DNA of 64,000 bases from Trichoderma breve (lineage: Eukaryota; Ascomycota; Sordariomycetes; Hypocreales; Hypocreaceae). Below, in pieces: positions 46,038 to 56,311 of the stretch. Positions within the stretch are counted from its first letter, which is position 1. Each line of letters starts with the position of its first letter. The translations under genes were made by a program, and so were the position numbers. Under the pieces are notes generated by a model. The model saw only the letters and a program-made list of their open reading frames with translations. It had not been told where the DNA came from and made no database searches. The stretch lies in assembly GCF_028502605.1 (NCBI RefSeq), contig NC_079237.1, forward strand, positions 2,480,001-2,544,000. Reading direction: 5' to 3'.

Positions 46038-47243
46038 ATGAGCTCTACTGTTGATTCTACTCAACGTGTGCGACCTCCTCCAGGCCGCATGCGTATTCGA
46101 GATCTTCTACCTAATCTGAGACTCGGCCGCCATTCTCCAGGTCCATTAAACTCCTTGACCGATGTGCCCGGAGTGCTAGTACACACTCAGTCCGTTATTC
46201 TGCCAAAAACCGCCCATCACCATGAGGTCAATACCGGAGTTACGTGCATTTTGCCGAGGAAAGAATTTGTCGATCAAGGCTGCTATGCGAGCGTGTTTCG
46301 CTTCAATGGATGCGGAGAGATGACTGGCAGCCACTGGATAGATGAAACGGGCCTCTTGAATTCTCCTATTGTTCTCACAAACAGCTACTCAGTTGGCGCG
46401 GCTTACTCCGGCATTTATCAATACTGCAGATCCCAGCTCGCCGTCAAACAAGGACCCGAAAAGGGTCTTTGCAATGGATTCATCCTCCCTGTCGTGTCTG
46501 AGACGTTCGATGGCTATCTATCTGATATTGGCGCTATGGCAGTGACACCCGAGCATGTTGTACAAGGCATTGAATCTGCTTCTGCAATGCAAGTCCCAGA
46601 GGGAAATACGGGAGGCGGTACAGGAACAATCTGTCAAGGGTTCAAGGGCGGAACCGGGTCGTCAAGTCGCGTAATCGACGGATTGATATCGGAAGGCGGC
46701 GAAGGAAGCAAACCTGTCAAATATACAATTGCTGCCCTAGTGCAAACCAACTTTGGCACGAGTCGCGATCTGAGAGTTGGGGGAGTCCCAGTTGGACAGC
46801 TGATGAAAGAGGAAGTCATAGCAGATGCCAGCACTCGGCGTGAAGACGAAGGAGTCAAAGATGGCAGCATTATCGTTGTCCTCGCTACAGACGCTCCACT
46901 TCATCCTCTTCAGCTCCAGCGGGTTGCCAAACGTGCTTCTGTTGGATTCAGTCGTGTTGGCGGCTGGGGAAGCAACAGCTCGGGGGATATCTTCCTTGCG
47001 TTTTCGACGTCGCATCACGTCCCGAGAGATCCTGCATTTAGCTGGAAGCCAACCGTTGGCCAGAGTGTTCAAGTCGTCCAGGATGTTACAAGTAATGCAC
47101 TTTTCGAAGCTGCTGCAGATGTAACAGAAGAGGCCATTTATAATGCGCTTTGCTGCGCACAAGACATGAGAGGTCCGGCGGGGAGATTTGTCAAAGCTTT
47201 AGATCTTCAGAAATTGAAGAAAATTGTTGATAAGTATTTATAG
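46038..47243 (+). CDS. DmpA/S58-family (P1) aminopeptidase, intronless paralogue
   Basis: A single exon of 401 aa. It shows the same landmarks as its divergent neighbour: MRIRDLLPNLRLGRHSPGP, LTDVPGVLVHTQSV, NTGVTCILPRKEF, VVSETFDGYLSDIGAMAV, EGNTGGGTGTICQGFKGGTG and GSIIVVLATDAPLHPLQL. The probable autocleavage site and nucleophile are in GSNSSGDIFLAFSTS, with S315 as the candidate nucleophile. No introns are needed, unlike the six-exon sister gene. The protein has no clear signal peptide. Function is inferred from the family: self-processing aminopeptidase acting on L-, D- or beta-amino acid amides and peptides. It ends 98 bp from the converging gene to the right. Confidence 0.9.
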   Translation: MSSTVDSTQRVRPPPGRMRIRDLLPNLRLGRHSPGPLNSLTDVPGVLVHTQSVILPKTAHHHEVNTGVTCILPRKEFVDQGCYASVFRFNGCGEMTGSHWIDETGLLNSPIVLTNSYSVGAAYSGIYQYCRSQLAVKQGPEKGLCNGFILPVVSETFDGYLSDIGAMAVTPEHVVQGIESASAMQVPEGNTGGGTGTICQGFKGGTGSSSRVIDGLISEGGEGSKPVKYTIAALVQTNFGTSRDLRVGGVPVGQLMKEEVIADASTRREDEGVKDGSIIVVLATDAPLHPLQLQRVAKRASVGFSRVGGWGSNSSGDIFLAFSTSHHVPRDPAFSWKPTVGQSVQVVQDVTSNALFEAAADVTEEAIYNALCCAQDMRGPAGRFVKALDLQKLKKIVDKYL

Positions 47244-47341
47244 CATAATTTAATTGGCACCGGAGTCGCAGTGGCTGTTGGAGTTCTTTGATGCAATTGA
47301 ATTGTCGCGCACGACGTAACATTGGCGATCTGTTTGTGCAG

Positions 47342-49358
47342 TCACCAACTAAGGCTGAGAATATCGTCCAAAGTGCTGACGTCCTCGGTGATTCCCCATT
47401 GTTCACCATATTGGTAGCTCAAAGAATCCCCAGGATCCTGGGTTTCAGAGGCCGGCTGCGTCTGAAGTTCCATCCGGTCTTCTTCTCTGTCCATCTCCTC
47501 TGTGTTCTCCAAACCCGATTGGACAGTATCCTCTTCTGCTGAATCAAGCATTTGGTGATCTTCTGGAGGATTTTGGGAGAGGAAACTGAGTGATTTATCA
47601 ACTCTATCTGTGGATGAAGCTCTCCTGTCATATTGTACTTGGTCTGTTATAGGCCTGACTGCCAATGGCAGTCCGTCGATTATATGCGACGTATTAGACG
47701 TTGATCCTGTACCGACCTGTATTTCAGACGCATCTAAGTCTTATTTATTGCCTCCATCAGTCATATTACATTTAAGAAAGTGACAGGCGTATTGTATACG
47801 TGCATAACATACCGAGCGAACATCGAGGTTTCTTGGAAGGATGGTCGTGGCCTAACGACACCGATCCCTTTCTTTTCTCCGTAAATACACTGCTATTAGG
47901 TGTCGGAATAGCTGCATGAATGAAGGAGTCTAAACTCTCTTCTGAGGTTTCTGTAATCTGTCCGCTTTTGGGCGTCGACTTGTCCAATGTAGAATACAAG
48001 GTGCTCTCCAACTGTCGCATGTCTGTCGTTCGCGTTGACAGTTGGCCCTGCAGCTTTTTGAAAAGCGTCTCGCTACTCTCCTGAGTATTTAGCGATGCAT
48101 ACTTTGCGCAACGCCATTTGTATCCGATGTGAATGCTAAGAATACACTTGATAGTGATTACGGCGTCATCCAAGTCTTTGGCGCGGCTCAGCACAATTCG
48201 GCCTTCCTCGGTTTGCTTCAGAAGTCTATGCAAAACTTCAACCTTTTTGCGAGAGAAGCGCTTCTCCCAACTATACCAGTTTCGAAATGAGGTTAGTTGA
48301 CACCACTTAGGGATTATGTTTGAGAAGATGTTAGAAACTTACACATCTTGTGATCGCGAGCCTAAGAGGAGATTGATCCCTGGCGAAATGATTTGCTCGG
48401 CAAAATTGTAAGTAATCGCTGCTCGGATCTCTTCTACCACCTCTTTATGAGTCTTTTTCCACTGCTCAGCAAGCATTTTGTTTCCCACGATTGCTGTCCG
48501 AAAGCCTTTTTCTCGCACACCATCGTAAGACCCTCCGAGATCATCCCGCATATCAACTAACAAAACCGCAGCGACTCTGTCTATTGCTATAGCCATATGT
48601 TGCTCATTGCGAAGTTTCGAACGTAAGGCGAATAATCTTGCTCCTGGGTTGTCTAGTTGATCTCTTTCCGCTATCGCAAGTAATGAAGTTTGTGTTTGAA
48701 GCCCTGTCAAACTCCAACGAAGGTTCATCACATTTACGATGGCTTTGTAGGCGCGAATCACAAAATTATCCGTATCCATTGGTTGAAGCTCTCTCATTGA
48801 GCTACCAGCGGTATTAAACGAAGTACTAAGTTCTTGATCAATGTCGTCATCATCATTATGACTGCTGCTGTGGGCTTCGAGTGATAGTTGATGTCGCGGC
48901 GATTTCGGTGTGTACGAAGCTGAATTGCTTGTAGTGGAAAGAGCTCGACTTAAACCACATCTATTATGACTCATGGGCGCTGAATACATCCGTAAGGCCA
49001 CATGAGGTGAGGCAGTCTGCTTCGATGTCCCAGTAGCTCCATGGTTGGCACCAACACTAACAGCATTTCTCTTCCCCTGACTTGACGACGAGGCCTTGCT
49101 AGAATCATCGCCATGTAGGAGCATGAGCTGCTCCTGGCTACATCGTCTGAGGAATTCTCTCAAAGTGTATAGATAATGCTTCTACAATTAGTTGATCTGA
49201 GCCAAAAATGTTATAGGCGATAATGGGTTCTGGGGAGAAGGGGCCCCTCTCATCCAGATTAAAATGCATACCTCATCTTTTAGTACATCAGATGGGTCTG
49301 CATGAGATAGGCAATTGAGCAAACAGCAATTGGCATGTGACAGCCGCCTATACTCCAT
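47342..49358 (-). CDS. Unrecognised 582-aa protein
   Basis: Four exons, 49272-49358, 48343-49181, 47813-48270 and 47342-47706, with consistent phases, give 582 aa. I do not recognise the family. The N-terminal 60 residues contain CCLLNCLSHADPSDVLKDEK. A long Ser/His/Asp-rich linker follows, including four consecutive Asp (HNDDDDIDQ). A helical segment at about residues 190-320 (for example FVIRAYKAIVNVMNLRWSL, and AIAIDRVAAVLLVDMRDDLG) looks like a folded domain. The C-terminal third is Ser/Glu/Gln rich with a KKPRCSL basic patch and an acidic end (SETQDPGDSLSYQYGEQWGI), as in many regulatory proteins. A nuclear or regulatory role is only a guess. The start was chosen because the 87-nt first exon joins in frame to the large second exon with a good donor (GTATGC). 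Confidence 0.65.
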
Positions 49359-49950
49359 CACATTGCCGCAGATAGAATTTCAAGAATAAGACAGATCAAT
49401 CTAATAAGTCCTGTAAGGGGCTTTAAGCCAAATATCTAATGCGCAATGCAACCAGAAGTAATAAGCAGAGTAGGTATTGAGCCGAATGCCGAGTCGGCAT
49501 TCAGTAACTTACCAATGAGAGCCAGAACTGACTAGTGCTGTAACCAATTATCACTATCTCGGTTTGCTTTTTCTGGTTAGTAGCCGTTTTCTTAAATGCA
49601 TCACACTGATAACGGTTCAAGTGACACACTGTGGACTAGGAAGCCAAGCATTGACGAAAGTATGGAGTACTCAACGGCAAAATAGGAAATTCTAGATCAA
49701 CTGTTGCATGCAAGCGAACGGATAATCTCTTCAAGATATCGAGGATCGAATGTTGTTACGTAAATAGGGAATCGGAAGATGTTGCTTTTACAACGAGATC
49801 CATGTATGACAGTATCATATACCCGGTTGCAGATGTCGTTCAGCTGAGCTCTGCTCTTTGTCTTTATTTAATTGCCTTGATCAATCCGAGTATTACAACA
49901 TAATTCCTACTGAATAACTAAAGCAATACGACTTCACACGGGGTAACATC
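49359..49950. other. Divergent promoter region
   Basis: AT-rich sequence between the 582-aa gene and the aminotransferase gene, which diverge. No gene is seen. Confidence 0.5.
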
Positions 49951-51604
49951 ATGTCAACTGTTACAAGTTCAGGAGCCGTTGATACGGGCCCTAGTGCAGT
50001 ACTGCATCGAGATTTGAAGCAGGACCCTTTTCGAATCGTATCTTCTTCAGGTTTTTATATCCAATTTGATGACGGTCGCAAAATCCTCGATGCCACAGGA
50101 GGAGCGGCTGTATCGTGTATTGGCCATGGCGATCAGCGTGTCATAGATGCCATTACAGCCCAGGCCAAGACGCTCGATTACTGCCATTCCATGTTCTATT
50201 CGTGCCCAAGCGCTGAGGATCTTTGTCAACAGTTGATTAGAAGCACGAATGGCCAGATGGCAAAGGCTTTCATTGTTTGTTCTGGTTCGGTCTTTAATTC
50301 CACCTAAACGGGTATTCAGACAAAGGTGCTAATCTGCGAATGATAGGTTCGGAAGCGATGGAAGCAGCCATGAAACTATGTCGACAATATTTCTTAGAAT
50401 TACCAACCCCAGAGCCTAACAGAATCCATTTCATAGCTCGCAGAGAGTCTTATCACGGGACAACTCTGGGTGCTTTATCCGTGGGCTGCCACGTCGGTCG
50501 GAGGGCGGTATATGAACCCATCTTGATGCAGAACATCTCACATGTTTCCCCTTGCAACGCCTATAGAAACAAGTTGGGTGGCGAAAGTACAGCAGAGTAT
50601 GTGGTAAGGCTCGCAAAAGAATTGGATGACGAATTTCAGCGCTTGGGGCCTCAGAATGTTTGTGCCTTTATCGCAGAGCCGGTTGTTGGCGCGGTTCGTA
50701 CTTCTCATTTATCCCGTTGACCTATATAATACTAACTCGAATTAAGGCGCTTGGATGTGTCCCAGCGGTCGAAGGATATTTTAAAGCCATGAAATCCGTA
50801 TGTGACAAATATGGGGCACTTTTGGTGCTTGACGAGGTTATGTGTGGGATAGGTCGAACAGGCACGATGCATGCCTGGGAACATGAGGGAGTGGTTCCCG
50901 ATATTCAGACCATAGGCAAGGGCCTTGGAGGCGGATATGCACCTATTGCAGGCTTACTTGTTGGCCATCGTGTTATCAAGACTTTGGAAAATGGATCAGG
51001 GTGAGCCAATAAGTGAAGTTACCCGTACTTTGACGATATGAGTGCTGACATTCAATGGCAGACGATTTTCCCATGGACAGACCTACCAGGCGCATCCTAT
51101 TTCCTGCGCAGCAGCAGCAGAAGTGCAGCGCATTATACAAAAAGAAGATCTTGTGCATAACGCATCCTTCATGGGCAAGTACTTGGAAAGCCTCCTCAAG
51201 GAGAAGCTTGGCCATCACCGTTATGTTGGTGATATTCGCGGTCGTGGACTCTTTTGGGGTGTAAGTAACACTCACTTCGAAACATGTCTATATTCATCGT
51301 ATTGAGCTTTCTAAACTGACGGTTTATATAGATCGAATTTGTCAAAAATAAAAGCTCAAAAGCTCCTTTCGATCGCGAGCTCGATATTGGCATGCTAGTT
51401 CATCAAAAGGGTCTGGGCTTAAGTGGGAAGAGCGGCATATTGCTGTACCCAGGAAACGGAACAGTCGATGGCAAGGTTGGCGATCACATTTTGATTGCAC
51501 CGCCATATAATTTAACGATGGTTGATATAGACCTGATTGTTGATCTTACGGTTATGGCGATTGAGGCAGCATTTGAAGATGTGGCAGACCGATTAGCAGA
51601 ATAG
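49951..51604 (+). CDS. Class III PLP-dependent aminotransferase
   Basis: Five exons, 49951-50284, 50347-50693, 50747-51000, 51062-51260 and 51332-51604, encode 468 aa. Fold-type I, class III signatures are ordered as expected: GGAAVSCIGHGDQRV, SGSEAMEAAMKLCRQYF (cofactor phosphate binding, across intron 1), SYHGTTLGALS, FIAEPVVGA, LVLDEVMCGIGRTG, and TIGKGLGGGYAPIAG with the PLP-binding Lys. The family includes 4-aminobutyrate, ornithine and beta-alanine aminotransferases and similar enzymes with an omega-amino donor; which one is not determinable by eye. Introns 1 and 2 both have an unusual GTTCG donor. The C-terminal segment ends VGDHILIAPPYNLT, as in cytosolic or mitochondrial paralogues. 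No clear mitochondrial presequence is seen. Confidence 0.88.
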
Positions 51605-51752
51605 GCCAGTACAAGAGCTAGCTGTACTAAATATTGTCATGCTAAATGTAGTTTCACATTTAAATGAGCCAATCCTCTGCGGCTGGCAACTTGCGCAATA
51701 TTGCTATGTTACTACAAAGAATTGAGTGTAATATCAAAGCACAAATCTAACA

Positions 51753-54125
51753 TCAGATAAGAACAAAGTCTTCCCAGTGGTCGTCACTATCCCAGGCATT
51801 TTTCACCATCCGTCCAACTCCAATCCTCTCCACAAAGCTTTTTCCATCGAACCACTTATCCATATGCGCTGTTTCGGCTGTAAGCTGGGACTTGTACTGC
51901 GCCAACTCCTCGCCAACAACTCTCCGTATCATCATCACATCGTAAACCTCAAAGGGTTTCATTTTCATGGCTGCTGCCGGTGCCATCTCCTGACGATCGA
52001 ATCCATAGCTTTCTGATAGAATGATGAACTCATGTTCTTGGTTCATCTTGGCATGATATTGCACGGGTAAGAGAATTGTTCCCAACCAAGGCCGGTCGCC
52101 CGTAGATGGTGATGGCAGGGAAAGTCCAAAGCGGCCTCGCTTCTCGATCGGAAAGTCTTCTTTATTAAAATCAGAACTTAGAACAAGATTTGTTAGACGG
52201 AATTTCGCGACTCGTGTGCGTAGACTGAGCCAGAGTGGTTGCCCAAACGTCTTGACTTCTTCCGGCCTTGTAGATGGTGATATGTAAGGGATCGAATGAT
52301 ACCTGTTGGCATTGCCATCCAAAACATAACAAGACCCGTGTCTCGGTGAGGAAACTTTTGACCAATTGAGAGATGATTGAAGCTCTGTTGGTAAAGAAAA
52401 ATATTCGAGATCTTTTGACCCCATCTTAGCCAACTTTCCGAAAGGAGTGACACGCTTGGCACGATCATCCAGCTCAGGCATACCATTGAAGGCATTCCAG
52501 TTCTCATATCCCACTGGCCCAGTCCAACCGGTCCACGACCAACTCGGAAAGAATGGTAAACCAGTCTTTGGGTCTTTGGGTACGCGCTTCATCTTGTTGC
52601 GTGGCTGCCAGAGAAGAGCCATATTAATGAGTACTTCCGGCAGTCCATGAAGGAACTGAAGGCCAAACTCTTTTCGAAAGACGTCCAGAACACCATTGAT
52701 GCCGGGTAGTCGGTCGCTTGGGTATGACAGATCACGTCCAGTGTATTCTTCAACGAGTCTACAATATTCCTGTAGATACGGCGTTTTTGTTATATGCACA
52801 GTTGGAGCGCCTCTCTCGTTGGCATATCCCGGGGCCATCCAGCTCCGATTCAAGGAAATGTCCATCATCGGCGCGCAACGCTTCAGATCTGGCGTCTCAG
52901 CGTAGTAATCTTCACCCCAAACAGCCTTTGAGCACTGAAAACTCACAGATCCGTCAGGAAAAGAGAAGACACACCGTTTTGAGAGAAGTCGCTCCTGATA
53001 AGTCCAGCCTCTAGTACTCCACGTTGTAGCTGTCGCTTTGCGATGAGTATCTGGATTAAGGGCTACAAGAGTCAGGTCTTTAGATATCTGGACTGTATGC
53101 TGTTTCCGTGATCTGCTTGCTGGCTGTAAACCAGGAATTCCTGCGTTTGCATGAGCGCCAGCTGCAGCGACAATAGTGAGACTTGCACGACTGTAAATGC
53201 TGTCCATCATGCGAAGCTGCTGTACTTTGTCGTCCGTGGAATCCTGTATGATACATATGGAATCAATCCAGATGTATTGGAAACCAAGATCGCGTGCTAG
53301 GACCATAGCATCACGAATTGATTTCGGAAGAGACGGCACTGGTAGGCCTTGTGGCTGCATCAAGTCTTTGACATTGCCCTGTAACGTCTTGAATACTGGT
53401 GAAGTTCCCCATACGTAGCTTAACGCCGCATAAGGCGGAGGACAAGATGTCTCAATCAAGCTGTAGTCGGTGAGGGAGATCATTCGAATAAATGGCACGC
53501 CATAGTGAGACGTCTGCCACGGTGTCGTATCCAGGCACTCGCTGCCATGCCACTCAGCACACCTCTTGGTCCAAACTTTGACCAACTCCAGATTGAACTG
53601 ATTTTCCTCAACTTTTCGCCCTAGAAATAAACAGCCATTTGTGCCACTGTCTGCTAAGGGAACTAGATCAAATGGCTCAAACAAGTCTTCCCAGCCAACC
53701 ATCTCCGGGGCAATTCTCAGTCGGAGGGTTCCCATTTCGTCGCTGCTCCTATTGAGCACTCCGTCCCATATCCAGCAGGCAATTATCTCTGCATTGTTAC
53801 GTTCTAACATGGAGTTGGCAGGATCCTCATTAATAACATTTGCAATAAGGCCACACACTTGACACCAGCTCCGATGCGACAGAATGTAATCAAGATTCCC
53901 GAAATGCCAATCGCGATGGGGAGTTGCTGAGTCCACACCAACTGGGTAAGGGCCGAATGAACTCCTATTCAAGCGAGCAATAGTTGTGGCATGACGGGGA
54001 CAGAATTTCTGCGTGGGATCTTCATCGGGTAACGGAAGATCAGTAGAGCTTGTATAACTCCATCGAGTTTTATGAGTGGGATCATCTGAGGCATCATCGA
54101 GCAATGGTTCGCCAGCTACAGCCAT
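51753..54125 (-). CDS. HET-domain (heterokaryon incompatibility) protein
   Basis: A single exon of 790 aa from the ATG at 54125. The open frame continues slightly upstream, but only with a non-ATG start, and a CAG there could be a splice acceptor of an untranslated exon. The HET domain lies at about residues 230-390: PPYAALSYVWG (block 1), LARDLGFQYIWIDSICIIQD (block 2), SRASLTIVAAAGAHANAGIPG, then WSTRGWTYQERLLSKRCVF (block 3). An N-terminal Cys/His region (FCPRHATTIARL; SWCQVCGLIANVI) precedes it, as in many members. HET proteins trigger programmed cell death after non-self recognition between fungal strains; most paralogues are untested. It converges on the aminotransferase gene (148 bp). 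Confidence 0.92.
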   Translation of the reverse strand: MAVAGEPLLDDASDDPTHKTRWSYTSSTDLPLPDEDPTQKFCPRHATTIARLNRSSFGPYPVGVDSATPHRDWHFGNLDYILSHRSWCQVCGLIANVINEDPANSMLERNNAEIIACWIWDGVLNRSSDEMGTLRLRIAPEMVGWEDLFEPFDLVPLADSGTNGCLFLGRKVEENQFNLELVKVWTKRCAEWHGSECLDTTPWQTSHYGVPFIRMISLTDYSLIETSCPPPYAALSYVWGTSPVFKTLQGNVKDLMQPQGLPVPSLPKSIRDAMVLARDLGFQYIWIDSICIIQDSTDDKVQQLRMMDSIYSRASLTIVAAAGAHANAGIPGLQPASRSRKQHTVQISKDLTLVALNPDTHRKATATTWSTRGWTYQERLLSKRCVFSFPDGSVSFQCSKAVWGEDYYAETPDLKRCAPMMDISLNRSWMAPGYANERGAPTVHITKTPYLQEYCRLVEEYTGRDLSYPSDRLPGINGVLDVFRKEFGLQFLHGLPEVLINMALLWQPRNKMKRVPKDPKTGLPFFPSWSWTGWTGPVGYENWNAFNGMPELDDRAKRVTPFGKLAKMGSKDLEYFSLPTELQSSLNWSKVSSPRHGSCYVLDGNANRYHSIPYISPSTRPEEVKTFGQPLWLSLRTRVAKFRLTNLVLSSDFNKEDFPIEKRGRFGLSLPSPSTGDRPWLGTILLPVQYHAKMNQEHEFIILSESYGFDRQEMAPAAAMKMKPFEVYDVMMIRRVVGEELAQYKSQLTAETAHMDKWFDGKSFVERIGVGRMVKNAWDSDDHWEDFVLI

Positions 54126-54459
54126 AATGGGCCAAATGCCTGAAACACCAATCAATGGTTAAATGAGTTTCTGTAGCTCTGCAATAAATACAAGAATAGT
54201 CATTGCAGTTCTTGCTGACAGGTTACCAAGTTACATATATAATTCACTCATTCATGGGTGGGCTCTACCCCGCTCATCTTTTTGTCTCAATAATACATGT
54301 GATCAATGATATGCAGCGTCAATTTGGGACAAGTAAACGTGATCCAGTCTGAAAGGCCTCCGAATACAGATAACTACATGTACGAAACATACATCCGTTA
54401 ATGATATCAGCATCATCAATAAAACATAAACTCTTTCCTCAGTGCAATGTCTTTCGCAA

Positions 54460-56311
54460 TTAAAAAGACATCTCCACGCTATCTGCATCTGGGAGCTCTG
54501 TCACTGCCTCTTCCGCGCTCTGTAGCAGCACTTGAACTGCTTCGTCAGATCGAGGCGTAATGGATACTCGGAAAGCCTTAGGCTTCTTAATGAATCCACC
54601 TATATAGCACCAGAGTGTTAGTTTAGCTATCAAATACAAGTATACGGAACAAATACTTGCCGGCTTTCTCATGTATATTGAGAGGTGGCTCTCCAGGAAT
54701 GGTCGCAATGTCAAATGCCCACAGAACACGAGAAACTTGCATATATAACGAATTCTCAGCAAGATGAATACCTTGGCAAAGTCGACGACCCCAACCATAG
54801 TTGATATGGTCTCGCTTAAGGTAATCACTTTGCTTAGCACTGGTGAAAGAGTCGAGGTCATCGCCAAGGAACCGCTCCGGTGCAAAGGTATCAGGATCTT
54901 GATAGCGTTCAGGATCTCTTGAAAGAGCCCACGCGTTCGGCAACAGAATTGTTTTTGGTATCGTGAGTCCTTTGTAGGTGATTTCTTCCGTGGAAGCATG
55001 TGGTACCCCAACATACAAAAGAGGAGCAAACCTATGGAGCTCTTTTATGAGAGCCCGAATATAGGGAAGGTTCGGACTATCTTCCCAGGTCGGCAGACGT
55101 AAAGGGCCTACGACCCGATCTAGCTCTGTTCCAATGACATTGAATCAGTATCAATGACCTTCTACTCGTATAAGTACGTATGCGAACTCACCTTCTTGGG
55201 CCTTTTTCTGAGCCTCGGGATGCATTGCCAGTACTTTGATGATAGATTGCATCATGCTACTGGTGGTTTCGGAGCCAACATCAATTATTCCCTTGAGAAT
55301 ATCTATCGTAAGCCTGTCGTCAAGCCCTTTTTTCTTTTGAAGCTTCAAAACATCAATACCAAAGCAATAAGACTCTGCTCCAGCCTCTATCTGTTTTTTT
55401 AGGACGGCTAAAAACCCGGCGTGAAGTGCATCTTCGCGACGGCGTAATGAGTTCGCAGACCAAAGCCATGGCTGAAGAAACTCGGGCAGCCTCTCGAGAA
55501 TTGGTACATAGTCTACCAACACCCTTCCCGGCAGAACGCCTATATCGAATCAGCATGTCCATTTATAATTTTAAGTCCAACATATTCGGATTAACTTACT
55601 GTCTGCTGCACGAGTTAATATGTCGAATAGCTCATGCATGATGGGATAGTCGAGGCGGGTGACTCTTACTCCATACACCGCACTGAAAATCACACTCGTT
55701 GAAAATCGTTCTGTGTGGGCTCTGAACGCTTCAGGGGTATTATATAGATCGCGAAGCATCATCCTCGACTCATATTCCTGATACTTCCTTACCGCTAGCG
55801 ATGTCTGGGGACCAAGTAGGTCAATATAAACCCGCCTCAAAAATCGAAATCCTTCACCAGAGGGTTTGATTGGCAACATGTTTGGCCAAATCTTTTTCAC
55901 GACGATATTCAATGGAGGCCTATCGGAGAAAATGGCCCCTCGCTTGGAACAGTTAATATTTAGGCGTTTTTGGTTCATAATCTAGAAGGAGAAACATACT
56001 TTGTCCATTAATTCTTTGGCGTCCCTCAGCTTGGTCACAATCAACACTGGCCGTGAAAAAAGCCAGAGCATGCAAAGACCAGTAAATTCTTTTGCCATTG
56101 AGGCGAGCGTTTTGTCATCGCCCGCGGAGACATCTGGGAAAAGGAACAAGTTTCCGATCACGGGCCATCCTTTGGGTCCCGCTGGATATTTTTTCGCCGG
56201 ACTTGCTTTTCGAAGGGAACGGCTAAACAAAGCTGTAGCGAGGCATAGTAGAACTCCAAGAATGGAGGCTTGGGTAATAGCCCCCTTGTTGGATACAAGA
56301 AGGGATAACAT
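54460..56311 (-). CDS. Cytochrome P450 monooxygenase
   Basis: Five exons, 56000-56311, 55600-55942, 55192-55539, 54661-55125 and 54460-54599, encode 535 aa. The N-terminus has a membrane anchor (residues about 13-31, ASILGVLLCLATALFS) and the Pro-rich hinge YPAGPKGWPVIGN. The I-helix oxygen-binding motif reads DVGSETTSS, the K-helix ELHR, the PERF motif FAPERFLG, and the heme loop YGWGRRLCQGIHLAE with its Cys ligand. It is of the type annotated CYP in secondary-metabolite or detoxification pathways; the substrate is unknown. Intron 4 must use a GC donor (GCCG|GCAAGT), since the nearby GT donor breaks the frame. Neighbours are a HET gene and a long desert; no polyketide or peptide synthase is in the window. 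Confidence 0.92.
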
